From Acidimicrobiia bacterium (lineage in GTDB: Bacteria; Actinomycetota; Acidimicrobiia; IMCC26256; PALSA-610), in assembly GCA_036271555.1 (NCBI GenBank), contig DATBAK010000044.1:1-44855 (forward strand): 44,855 nt of DNA. Reading direction: 5' to 3'. Both the position numbers and the translations under genes were made by a program. Under the pieces are notes generated by a model. It was not told the origin of the DNA. It did not search any database and worked only from the letters and a program-made list of their open reading frames with translations. This document shows positions 31,969-39,862 of this stretch, in pieces (position 1 is the stretch's first letter; every line of letters starts with the position of its first letter).

Positions 31969-32985
31969 ATGCGCTACCGGCGGTTCGGAAAGAGCGACCT
32001 CATCGTCTCCGAGGTCGGCCTCGGCACCTGGACGTTCGCAAGCGACTGGTGGGGCAAGGTCGACGATGCCGACGCGGTGATCGCGGCCGCGCTCGACGCG
32101 GGCGTCACGTTCATCGACACCGCGCCGGTCTACGGCGCGGACGGCATCGGCGAATCGATGCTCGCACCGTGGCTCGGCAAGCGCCGCGACGAGCTCGTCC
32201 TGACGACGAAGTGCGGCTACGACCTGCGCGCCGAGCGCAAGGGCGGCGGGCAGAACGAGCGCGCGCAGGACTGGAAGCCGACCGCGGTGCGCACCCAGCT
32301 CGAGGACTCGCTGCGCCGCCTGGGCACCGACTACGTCGACCTGTACCAGCTGCACAACGCGCGCATCGACCCGATCCTCGACGACGACCTCTGGGCCGAG
32401 CTCGAGGAGCTGCGCGGCGAAGGCAAGGTGCGCGAGCTCGGCGTCGCGCTCGGGCCCGCGATCGGTTGGATCGACGAAGGCGTGCGCGCCGTCGACGACC
32501 GGACGATCGTGTCGCTGCAGACCGTCTTCAACATCATCGAGCAGGAGCCCGGACTCACGTTCGCGAAGCGACCGCGTGTCGCGGCCGGCGAGTGCGGACT
32601 CATCTCGCGCGTGCCGCACGCGTCCGACACGCTCACCGGCAAGGTCACGCCCGACACCAAGTTCGAGCTGCCGGACCATCGCGCGCACCGCAACCGCGAC
32701 AACATGCTCGACAACTTCGAGAAGGTCGACACGCTGTCGTTCCTGTGGGCGCCGGAGACGGGTCGCACGATCGGTCAGGCCGCGATGGCCGGCATCCTCG
32801 CGAACCCCGCGTTCACGACCGTGTTGCCGACGGTCGTGAGCGTCGACGAGATCGAGGAGTACGCGGCGGCGTCGGAGCTCCCGCTCACCGACGACGAGCG
32901 GCGCGCGACCGACGAGCTGTTCGCGCGCAACTTCGACCACGAAGATCGCTACGTGATGCCGATGAAGTCGAGCATCGGTAGCTGA
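31969..32985 (+). CDS. Aldo/keto reductase
   Basis: A 338-residue (beta/alpha)8-barrel NADPH-dependent oxidoreductase. The start MRYRRFGKSDLIVSEVGLGTW, the catalytic Asp/Tyr region FIDTAPVYGADGIGESMLAPWL, the lysine in LVLTTKCGYDL and histidine in DLYQLHNAR are all present. It is longer than a basic AKR, with an insert around residues 190-250, resembling the AKRs of carbohydrate or xenobiotic metabolism. Leaderless -10 at 6 nt. The MtfA-like gene follows 6 nt after its stop, so they form one unit. Substrate unknown. Confidence 0.92.
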   Translation: MRYRRFGKSDLIVSEVGLGTWTFASDWWGKVDDADAVIAAALDAGVTFIDTAPVYGADGIGESMLAPWLGKRRDELVLTTKCGYDLRAERKGGGQNERAQDWKPTAVRTQLEDSLRRLGTDYVDLYQLHNARIDPILDDDLWAELEELRGEGKVRELGVALGPAIGWIDEGVRAVDDRTIVSLQTVFNIIEQEPGLTFAKRPRVAAGECGLISRVPHASDTLTGKVTPDTKFELPDHRAHRNRDNMLDNFEKVDTLSFLWAPETGRTIGQAAMAGILANPAFTTVLPTVVSVDEIEEYAAASELPLTDDERRATDELFARNFDHEDRYVMPMKSSIGS

Positions 32986-32991
32986 CCGAGC

Positions 32992-33747
32992 GTGATCCAC
33001 CACCGCCGGGGTCTCCCCGACGACTGGGACGCGATCGCGCGTGAGCACCTCGGCGCGTGGGACGACTTCTCGCGCGACGAGCAGGAGCGGCTCGCCGGCA
33101 TCGCCGACTGGCTGCTTCACCACAAGGACTGGGAGGCCGCGCACGGCTTCGCACTCGACGACGCGATGCGTACGACGATCGCGATCGAAGCCGCGGAGCT
33201 CGGACTCGAGCTCGACACCGGCTTCTACAGAGAGGTCGGCGCGATCGTGGTCCATCCGCGCACATTCGTGAACCGCGCGCCGCACGCGGGCCCGGCGGGA
33301 ACCGTGAGCGAGGAGCTCGTCCCCGTGCTCGGTGAGGCGCACGACGCGCGTGGCGCGGTGCTCGTCGCGTGGGACTCGGTGCGCGACGCCGCGCGCAATC
33401 CTGGGCGCGGGCGAAACGTGGTGTTCCACGAGTTCGCCCACAAGTTCGACATGCTCGATGGCAGCCTCGACGGCACGCCGCCGCTCGCGAGGAAGGACCT
33501 GCTCGCGCGCTGGGTCGCGGCGTGCACCGACGCGTACACAGCGCTGCGCCAGGGCCGATCTCGCGACCCGATCGATGCCTACGGCGGCACGAACCCGGCC
33601 GAGTTCTTCGCCGTGGCGACCGAGACGTTCTTCGACGCGAGCATCGCGCTCGAGCGTGAAGAGCTCGCGGTGTACGAGGTGCTGCGCGACTTCTACCGCC
33701 AGGACCCAGCCGAGCGCGCGCGGCGCGCCGTCAATCCTCCGCGGTGA
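32992..33747 (+). CDS. MtfA-like zinc metallopeptidase (M90)
   Basis: A 251-residue protein of the MtfA/DUF980 family; E. coli MtfA binds the Mlc repressor and is a zinc peptidase. The zinc motif HEFAHKFD (HExxH) is near residue 146, and the downstream glutamate region NPAEFFAVATETFF near residue 200 supplies the third ligand. The N-terminal LPDDWDAIAREHLGAWDDFS is typical. GTG start, 6 nt after the aldo/keto reductase. Its 3' end overlaps the convergent VOC gene by 17 nt. No Mlc homologue is visible here. Confidence 0.9.
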   Translation: MIHHRRGLPDDWDAIAREHLGAWDDFSRDEQERLAGIADWLLHHKDWEAAHGFALDDAMRTTIAIEAAELGLELDTGFYREVGAIVVHPRTFVNRAPHAGPAGTVSEELVPVLGEAHDARGAVLVAWDSVRDAARNPGRGRNVVFHEFAHKFDMLDGSLDGTPPLARKDLLARWVAACTDAYTALRQGRSRDPIDAYGGTNPAEFFAVATETFFDASIALEREELAVYEVLRDFYRQDPAERARRAVNPPR

Positions 33748-34093
33748 CCAAACAGAATTCGTTGCCTTCGGGGTCGCGCAGCACCTGGTAGCTGCCGTTC
33801 GACTCCGCGACGACACCGCCGACGGTCGTCGCACCGAGCGCGACCGCGGACGCGGTCGAGTCGACGAGCTCGTCGACGAGCAGGTCGACGTGCACGCGAT
33901 TCTTCGTCACCTTGCTCTCGGGGACGGGCTGGAACGCGACGCGCGCGCCGTTGGGCGTGCGCGCGAGCGCGACCCACGTGGCGTCCCGGTACGCGACACC
34001 GACCCCGAGCAGCTCACCCCAGAACTGGGCGAGGCGCTCAGGGTCGGCGCAGTCGAACACGATCGTCGAGAGAACCGGAGTCGCTCCCGTCAC
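33731..34093 (-). CDS. VOC/glyoxalase-fold protein
   Basis: A 120-residue single-domain VOC protein (PVLSTIVFDCADPERLAQFWGELLG, NRVHVDLLVDEL, DPEGNEFCLV). Family members include glyoxalase I, dioxygenases and binding proteins; the ligand cannot be told. It shares fold and ending with the VOC gene at 39368, including the DPEGNEFC strand. GTG start immediately next to an inverted family A repeat. Confidence 0.86.
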   Translation of the reverse strand: MTGATPVLSTIVFDCADPERLAQFWGELLGVGVAYRDATWVALARTPNGARVAFQPVPESKVTKNRVHVDLLVDELVDSTASAVALGATTVGGVVAESNGSYQVLRDPEGNEFCLVTAED

Positions 34094-34094
34094 G

Positions 34095-34127
34095 CGTCAG
34101 GAGCGGCGAGCGCAGCGAGCGCGACCG
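34095..34127 (-). repeat. Short inverted family A element
   Basis: On the minus strand it reads GGTCGCGCTCGCTGCG followed by CTCGCCGCTCCTGACGC, identical over this length to the 5' half of the copy at 12120. It separates the tiny ORF at 34131 from the VOC gene. Confidence 0.75.
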
Positions 34128-34130
34128 TCA

Positions 34131-34235
34131 TCAGCGGCCTCGGCGGGCGGCGCGTGCGTCGCGGGCCCGGCGGGCCTGGTCGGCTTCGCGACGCAGCTCG
34201 GTCGATCGCGTCTTGGCGTACAGGAGGGCGAGCAT
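34131..34235 (-). CDS. 34-residue arginine-rich small protein, hypothetical
   Basis: An ATG preceded by AAGGAAG at 7 nt opens a 34-codon frame: MLALLYAKTRSTELRREADQ followed by an Arg/Ala-rich helical tail. The composition suggests one short amphipathic, strongly basic helix. It is co-directional with the VOC gene, with only a repeat between, and divergent from the CGNR regulator. Translation is plausible from the ribosome site; function is unknown. Confidence 0.45.
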   Translation of the reverse strand: MLALLYAKTRSTELRREADQARRARDARAARRGR

Positions 34236-34269
34236 GTCCTTACTTCCTTGCATTCGGGGGGACTTCGGT

Positions 34270-34310
34270 GGGTGACACCGCCATGGAGGTTACACCGGTG
34301 TCGCGCTCCA
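34270..34310. promoter_or_regulatory. Inverted repeat GACACCG/CGGTGTC in front of the CGNR regulator
   Basis: GACACCG (about 34275-34281) is the exact complement of CGGTGTC (about 34298-34304), and the second arm is itself part of the palindrome ACACCGGTGT. A further ACCGGTAA copy lies 12 nt downstream. The site lies between the small ORF at 34235 and the regulator at 34342 and could be an autoregulatory operator. Confidence 0.45.
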
Positions 34311-34329
34311 TTGCAACCGGTAAACGGCG

Positions 34330-34335
34330 TACGAT
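34330..34335 (+). promoter_or_regulatory. -10 box TACGAT for the CGNR regulator gene
   Basis: TACGAT is 6 nt before the GTG at 34342. Confidence 0.58.
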
Positions 34336-34341
34336 GGTGTC

Positions 34342-34998
34342 GTGAGTCGCACCCCGGATCCGGTGCTCCCGAGCGAGCTCGAGCTGCCGCTCGCCTTCGT
34401 GAACACGCTCGACGTCGAGGACGCCGTCGACCGCTTCGGCAGCCCGGCCGCGCTGCGTTCGTGGCTCATCGATCGGGGCCTGATCGGGTCGGATGCCCGG
34501 GTCACCCGGCGGGACCTCGGGCTCGCGATCGAGCTGCGGGACGCGCTGCGGCACGCCTTGATCGCCCATGCGGGGATCGACTCGTCGACGCACGAGGTTG
34601 CCGGCGTCAACCGCACGCTCGCCCGCTTCCCCGTCGGCGTACGGGTCGACGAGACCGGCTCGCCGCAGCTCGAGCCGCGCGGGGCCGGCGTCGCGGGCGC
34701 GCTCGGAAGGGTCGTGTGCGACATGAACGCGGCGCAGAGTCGCGGCACGTGGGACCGACTCAAGCTCTGCCCGGCGGAGGACTGCTTGTGGGCGTTCTTC
34801 GACGCGTCGAAGAATCGCTCGCGCCGCTGGTGCTCGATGAACGTGTGCGGCAACCGCACGAAGACCCGCGAGTACCGACGTCGCCGCGCCGCGCATGCTC
34901 ACGCGGCCGAAGGCACGAGCGGAGCGAGCGTCGAGGTTCGCCGGCGGGTGCCCGAATCGACGACCCGGGAGGGAGCCGGCGAAGAAGCGAGCGAATAA
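34342..34998 (+). CDS. CGNR zinc-finger (ABATE-like) transcriptional regulator with repeat-derived tail
   Basis: A 218-residue protein. Residues 1-130 form the ABATE-like domain (LPLAFVNTLD, AALRSWLIDRGL, ELRDALRHALIAHAG). Residues 135-185 form the CGNR zinc finger: KLCPAEDCLWAFFDASKNRS followed by RRWCSMNVCGNRTKTREYRRR, with four cysteines. The last 33 residues or so (AAEGTSGASVEVRRR onward) are encoded by a family B dispersed repeat, so the normal C-terminus was probably at the basic AAHAHA stretch. GTG start, leaderless -10 at 6 nt. It probably acts as a DNA-binding regulator. Confidence 0.88.
   Translation: MSRTPDPVLPSELELPLAFVNTLDVEDAVDRFGSPAALRSWLIDRGLIGSDARVTRRDLGLAIELRDALRHALIAHAGIDSSTHEVAGVNRTLARFPVGVRVDETGSPQLEPRGAGVAGALGRVVCDMNAAQSRGTWDRLKLCPAEDCLWAFFDASKNRSRRWCSMNVCGNRTKTREYRRRRAAHAHAAEGTSGASVEVRRRVPESTTREGAGEEASE
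34904..34994 (+). repeat. Family B element inside the 3' end of the CGNR gene
   Basis: Starts GCGGCCGAAGGCACGAGCGG and ends CCGGCGAAGAAGCGAGCG. It matches the copy at 43649-43740 at both ends, with a different middle. It is read in frame as the tail of the regulator, and its end abuts the TetR promoter. Confidence 0.78.
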
Positions 34999-35001
34999 GG
35001 T
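34996..35001 (+). promoter_or_regulatory. -10 box TAAGGT for the TetR gene, overlapping the CGNR stop codon
   Basis: TAAGGT is 7 nt before the ATG at 35009. Its first three bases are the TAA stop of the CGNR gene. Confidence 0.52.
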
Positions 35002-35008
35002 CCGGTCC

Positions 35009-35620
35009 ATGCGCCTGCCGGCCGAGCAACGCCGCCGCCAGCTTCTCGACGTCGCCCTCGACATCTTCGCGGCGCGCGGGTTCCACGCGACGTCGATGGA
35101 CGAGGTCGCGACGGCCGCGGGCGTCACGAAGCCGGTGCTGTACCAGCACTTTCCGTCGAAACGGGCGCTGTACGTCGAGTTGCTCGAGGACGTCGGCACC
35201 CAGCTCCTCACGCAGCTCGCCAGCGCGACCGACCGCGCGACGACCGGACGGCAGCGCGTCGAAGAGGGATTCGGCGCGTACTTCCGCTTCGTCGACGAGA
35301 ACCGCAGCGCGTTCCGGTTGCTGTTCGGCGCGTCGGTGCGCAACGACCCCGAGTTCTCGGCGGTCGCCGATCGCTTCATCGACCGCGCGGTCGGCGCGAT
35401 CTCGACGCTCATCCAGATCCCCGTCTCCGGCGAGCACCGGCTGCTCCTCGCGAACGCGCTCGTCGGGATCGCGGAGGCGACGAGCCGGCGTTCGCTCGCG
35501 CGCGGTGAAGGTGTCGACTCGGCGCGGCTGGCGGCCTGGATCGCCGAGTTCGCGTGGTTCGGCCTCCGCGGCGTGCGCGCCGGCGACGACGTCGCGTCGT
35601 CGATGCCCGCGCCCCGCTAG
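35009..35620 (+). CDS. TetR family transcriptional regulator
   Basis: A 203-residue regulator with the TetR N-terminal HTH (RRRQLLDVALDIFAARGFHATSMDEVATAAGVTKPVLYQHFPSKRALY, residues 8-56) and an all-helical ligand domain. The ATG is preceded at 7 nt by TAAGGT. It is 10 nt after the CGNR gene. It probably represses nearby or distant genes; acyl-CoA metabolism is common for relatives but nothing here proves it. The 94-nt gap after it holds GC-rich palindromic sequence and no gene. Confidence 0.9.
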   Translation: MRLPAEQRRRQLLDVALDIFAARGFHATSMDEVATAAGVTKPVLYQHFPSKRALYVELLEDVGTQLLTQLASATDRATTGRQRVEEGFGAYFRFVDENRSAFRLLFGASVRNDPEFSAVADRFIDRAVGAISTLIQIPVSGEHRLLLANALVGIAEATSRRSLARGEGVDSARLAAWIAEFAWFGLRGVRAGDDVASSMPAPR

Positions 35621-35714
35621 TTCGCTCGAACCTTCGCCCGCTGCACCCCGGGTCGCGGACTCGCACGCTCGCGCTCGCGCGTTCCGCGGCGTGAGTAGTG
35701 AGCCGGGACCGGGC

Positions 35715-36665
<951 letters not shown>

Positions 36666-36673
36666 GGCGAGTG

Positions 36674-36679
36674 AGCGTA
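36674..36679 (-). promoter_or_regulatory. -10 box TACGCT for coaA
   Basis: TACGCT on the minus strand is 8 nt before the ATG at 36665. Confidence 0.55.
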
Positions 36680-36848
36680 AACCGGCGCCGCAACGGGCGT
36701 TTCGCGGGCGATTCCATCCGCATGGGGTTTCCGCGCCGTACACGAGGCATGCACGACGTTCAGCGGTTCGAGATGACGACGCACGATCGTTCGTCGTCGG
36801 TGCCGCCGGGCTGACGCCGCGCGTCGCATCGGAAACCTCCCAGGGATC

Positions 36849-36877
36849 GTGCCGTCGTCGCGCGCCGACGAAGGCAC
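36849..36877. promoter_or_regulatory. Hairpin upstream of the CHRD protein gene
   Basis: GTGCC and TCGTCG (36849-36860) pair with CGACGA and GGCAC (36866-36877) around CGCGC, with one G-A mismatch. It lies 48 nt before the CHRD start in the 259-nt divergent gap from coaA, which otherwise contains no gene; a second short stem ACGACG/CGTCGT lies upstream of it. Confidence 0.45.
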
Positions 36878-36924
36878 GGCTCGGTTCGACGCGTCCCCCA
36901 ACCCCCATTGAAGGGAATCAACAC

Positions 36925-37698
36925 ATGAACGTCCGCAGAGCTCTTCTCGCGTCGCTGGCAGCCGGTGCGCTGTCGGGTGGCGCGTTGTTCGCGGTGGCGG
37001 CACCGGCCGGCGCCGCGACCGCGTCCTACGAAGCCAACCTCGCGTCAGTCAACAACTCGGGCGCGTCGGGCACGTTGATGCTCACGCTCAACGGCGACCA
37101 GGCCACGATCACCGAGCAGGCCAGCGGGCTTGCGGCGACGTTCTCGAACGCGCCGTACCCGCACGTGCAGCACATCCACATCAACGGTGCGGGCACGTGC
37201 CCGACGACCGCGGCCGACACGAACGGCGACGGCGTGATCAGCACGACCGAAGGCGCGCCGGCGTACGGACCCATCGGCACGACCCTCTCGACGAGCGGCC
37301 CGACGACGCCCGCCGCGGGCACGACGCTGAACATCGCGCCGAGCGGCGCGACGATCAACTACAGCCGCACGTTCACCCTCGACGCCGCGACGGTCGCCGC
37401 GATCCAGGCGAACAAGGCCGTCATCGTCGTGCACGGACTCGACCCGAGCACGCTGACGACGAAGGCTCAGGGTGAGAAGAGCGACCTCGTCCCGTCGTTG
37501 CCGCTCGCCGCGACGTCGCCCGCGCTGTGCGGCGTGCTCGCGGTGTCGCAGACCGCCGCCGGGAACGGTGGCGTGGCGACCGGTGCGGGCGGCACGTCCG
37601 GCACCGAGGACACCGGCCTGTTGATCCTGGGCGGGTCGATGATCGCCGGTGCGGCGATCGTGTTCGGCAGCCGGCGCTACGCGCTCAAGAGCAACTAG
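36925..37698 (+). CDS. Secreted CHRD-domain protein with C-terminal membrane/sorting tail
   Basis: A 257-residue exported protein. A signal peptide (MNVRRALLASLAAGALSGGA to about residue 31, ending APAGAA) is followed by a CHRD-like beta domain (residues 33-195) with HVQHIHINGAGTCP. A Gly/Ser linker and TEDTG precede a hydrophobic helix LLILGGSMIAGAAIVF and GSRRYALK. This layout is that of a sortase signal, but the pentapeptide is not LPxTG or LAxTG. A class F sortase is the next gene, 26 nt downstream. AAGGGA lies 8 nt before the ATG. Confidence 0.82.
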   Translation: MNVRRALLASLAAGALSGGALFAVAAPAGAATASYEANLASVNNSGASGTLMLTLNGDQATITEQASGLAATFSNAPYPHVQHIHINGAGTCPTTAADTNGDGVISTTEGAPAYGPIGTTLSTSGPTTPAAGTTLNIAPSGATINYSRTFTLDAATVAAIQANKAVIVVHGLDPSTLTTKAQGEKSDLVPSLPLAATSPALCGVLAVSQTAAGNGGVATGAGGTSGTEDTGLLILGGSMIAGAAIVFGSRRYALKSN

Positions 37699-37724
37699 TC
37701 GCCGGCTCGATCGGAGACTCGATC

Positions 37725-38417
37725 ATGTTGTCGAAGCTCCGCGGATTGCGGCCGTCGCGTCATGCGGCGGCCGCAATCGCGCTGGTGTTGCTGATCGGAG
37801 GAATCGTGGTCATCGGTGTTGCGGTCCACGCGCAGCGTTCTGCGCCACAGCCGTCGAAGCGCGCCGCGGGTTCACTCGTCGACCTTCCGACGACGACGTC
37901 GATGCCGCGCCGAGCGACGACGACACCGACGGCATCCGCGCCCACGACGACGGTGCCCGCCGTGCACGCGCTCGCGCCGTCGGTGCCGACCGCCATCACC
38001 GTCCCGAGCATCGGGGTGCACAGCTCGCTCGTCCAACTCGATCAGAACGCCGACGGGAGCGTGCAGGTACCGACGAGCTTCCACGTCGCGGGCTGGTACC
38101 GGCGCAGCGTCACGCCCGGGCAGATCGGTCCGACGATCATCCTCGGCCACGTCGACTCGAAGGCCGGGCCCGGCATCTTCTACCGGCTCGGCGCGCTCCA
38201 TCCGGGCGATCGCGTCACGGTGAACCGCGCCGACGGATCCGTCGTCACCTTCGAGATCACCGGCGTGCGCGAGTACCTGAAGACCCAGTTCCCGACGCTC
38301 GCCGTGTACGCCGACACGCCGGTGCCGACGATCCGGCTCGTCACGTGCGGCGGCACCTTCGACCGCGCGACGGGGCACTACCTCTCGAACATCGTCGCGT
38401 ACGGGCGGGTCGTATGA
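37725..38417 (+). CDS. Class F sortase
   Basis: A 230-residue membrane-anchored sortase. An N-terminal helix (residues 15-34) and a Thr/Pro-rich linker lead to the sortase domain, with catalytic His142 (LGHVDS), Cys208 (LVTCGGTFDRATGHY) and Arg214. The GHVDS and TCGG motifs with short length mark class F. It probably processes or anchors the CHRD protein encoded before it. GGAG precedes the ATG by 9 nt; the stop overlaps the next gene (ATGA). Confidence 0.92.
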   Translation: MLSKLRGLRPSRHAAAAIALVLLIGGIVVIGVAVHAQRSAPQPSKRAAGSLVDLPTTTSMPRRATTTPTASAPTTTVPAVHALAPSVPTAITVPSIGVHSSLVQLDQNADGSVQVPTSFHVAGWYRRSVTPGQIGPTIILGHVDSKAGPGIFYRLGALHPGDRVTVNRADGSVVTFEITGVREYLKTQFPTLAVYADTPVPTIRLVTCGGTFDRATGHYLSNIVAYGRVV

Positions 38418-38965
38418 CCCCGCGACGCGCGCTCGTCGCAATGACAACCGTCGCCGCGCTCGCGCTCGCGGGTTGCGGCAGTACGGCATCGTCGTCGAGC
38501 GCGCCTTCGTCGCACGCGACACCGGCGTCGGCATCGGCAGGCGGCCCGTCGGCCCAGACCCGCATGATCTGCGCGACCGAAGCGCAGCACGACCTCGCGG
38601 CGACGCTCGGACTGCAGGCGGCGAACGTGTCGACGCCGACGTGGCGCGCGGACGTGTACTCGTGCGCGTACCGCTACGCGAACGGATCGTTCACGCTCTC
38701 GGTGCACCAAGCGGCCGACACCCGCGCCGCGCACTCGACGTTCACCGCGCTCGGCGCGCAGCTCACGCGCCGCACCGCGCTGGAAGGCCTCGGGGACGAC
38801 GCGGTCACGACGGCGAACGGCTCGGTCCTCGTGCAGAAGGACGACGACGTGCTGCTCGTCGACATCCGCGCGCTGGCATCGCGATTCGGCGTGCCGCCCG
38901 ACACGCGCGCCAACGCGGCGATCAGCATCGCCGCGACGATCATGGGCTGCTGGACGGGATCATGA
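38414..38965 (+). CDS. DUF3558-like lipoprotein
   Basis: A 183-residue lipoprotein: signal peptide MTPRRALVAMTTVAALALAG with lipobox ALAGC, a Ser/Ala-rich linker, then a soluble domain with four cysteines (MICAT, YSCAY, IMGCW) and a layout like small actinobacterial lipoproteins of the DUF3558 kind (CATEAQHDLAATLG, GLGDDAVTTANG, VLVQKDDDVLLVDI). Role unknown. ATGA overlaps at both ends link it to the sortase and the cupredoxin gene. Confidence 0.82.
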   Translation: MTPRRALVAMTTVAALALAGCGSTASSSSAPSSHATPASASAGGPSAQTRMICATEAQHDLAATLGLQAANVSTPTWRADVYSCAYRYANGSFTLSVHQAADTRAAHSTFTALGAQLTRRTALEGLGDDAVTTANGSVLVQKDDDVLLVDIRALASRFGVPPDTRANAAISIAATIMGCWTGS

Positions 38966-39387
38966 ACACACCACGGATCAAGGCCCTCATCGCCGCGGTC
39001 GGACTCACGATCGCCGTCGCCGCCTGCGGGTCCGGTGCGGGGTCGTCGTCGTCCGCGCCTTCACCGAGCAGCACCGCGACGACCGTCATGCCGGTTTCGC
39101 CGACGACCGGCCGCGACGCGGGCGCGGCCGCCACGATCACGATTCACAACTTCAGCTTCGGCGCGCCGGTGACCGTGACGGCGGGCGCCACCGTCACCGT
39201 GCACAACTCCGACTCCACGACCCACTCGCTCTCCGCCGACGACGGGAGCTTCGACGCCGGCGCCAACGTCCCCGCGGGCCAGACCCACACGTTCACGGCC
39301 CCCACGAAACCGGGACGCTACGCATTCCACTGCAACTTCCACGCCGAGATGCACGGCACGCTGATCGTCACCTCGAAGGCGGCGTGA
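38962..39387 (+). CDS. Cupredoxin (plastocyanin-like) lipoprotein
   Basis: A 141-residue lipoprotein with a signal peptide ending VAACG, a Ser/Pro linker and a single cupredoxin domain (residues 55-138). Type 1 copper ligands are visible as His in STTHSLSAD and Cys-His-Met in FHCNFHAEMHG. It may carry electrons outside the membrane; c-type cytochromes matured by the Ccm system would be possible partners. Last gene of the envelope operon. Its 3' end overlaps the convergent VOC gene by 20 nt. Confidence 0.9.
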   Translation: MNTPRIKALIAAVGLTIAVAACGSGAGSSSSAPSPSSTATTVMPVSPTTGRDAGAAATITIHNFSFGAPVTVTAGATVTVHNSDSTTHSLSADDGSFDAGANVPAGQTHTFTAPTKPGRYAFHCNFHAEMHGTLIVTSKAA

Positions 39388-39742
39388 ACACGCAGAACTC
39401 GTTGCCCTCGGGATCCACGAGAACAACCCACTCGCGGTCGTCGGCCTTGGGCAGCACGACGCGTGCGCCGAGCGCGACGAGCTCGTCGACGGTGCCGAAC
39501 ACGTCGATGTGCATGCGGTTCTTCACGGTCTTGGGCTCGGGCACGGGCACGATCCAGATGAGCGGTCCGGTGCCCGTCGGGTCGACGATCGGGACCGGCC
39601 ACTCGCGGGGCCGCACCCAATCGGGTTCCTCGGGATCGACCGCTTCGACCCGCCGCTCGTAGCCGAGGGCGGTGCACCACCAGTCGGCGAGCGCCTGGTG
39701 ATCGCCGGCGTCGAGACACAGATCCTTGAACCGTGCGGCCAT
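39368..39742 (-). CDS. VOC/glyoxalase-fold protein
   Basis: A 124-residue VOC protein: RFKDLCLDAGDHQALADWWCTALGYERR, then MHIDVFGTVDELVALGARVV and DPEGNEFCVFTPP. It belongs to the same group as the VOC gene at 33731. The ligand is unknown. ATG start with TAGCGT 7 nt upstream. Confidence 0.87.
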   Translation of the reverse strand: MAARFKDLCLDAGDHQALADWWCTALGYERRVEAVDPEEPDWVRPREWPVPIVDPTGTGPLIWIVPVPEPKTVKNRMHIDVFGTVDELVALGARVVLPKADDREWVVLVDPEGNEFCVFTPPSR

Positions 39743-39749
39743 GCCCCGG

Positions 39750-39755
39750 ACGCTA
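39750..39755 (-). promoter_or_regulatory. -10 box TAGCGT for the second VOC gene
   Basis: TAGCGT on the minus strand is 7 nt before the ATG at 39742. Confidence 0.55.
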
Positions 39756-39849
39756 CGCCCGCCCCGACCTGGGCTTTCGCGGATCTGATCGAGAACGGTG
39801 ACGCGCGCGCGTCACCGGGATCGATCAGTTCGCCGGAACTTCGCGCCCC

Positions 39850-39855
39850 TACAGT
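39850..39855 (+). promoter_or_regulatory. -10 box TACAGT for the first CaiB/BaiF gene
   Basis: TACAGT is 7 nt before the GTG at 39863 and identifies this start; the frame is open far upstream without homology. Confidence 0.57.
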
Positions 39856-39862
39856 GCCCGCC

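Noticed and set aside
35621-35714. Gene or RNA in the TetR-coaA convergent gap
   Set aside because: Only GC-rich palindromic sequence is present; no open frame with a ribosome site and no tRNA fold seen.
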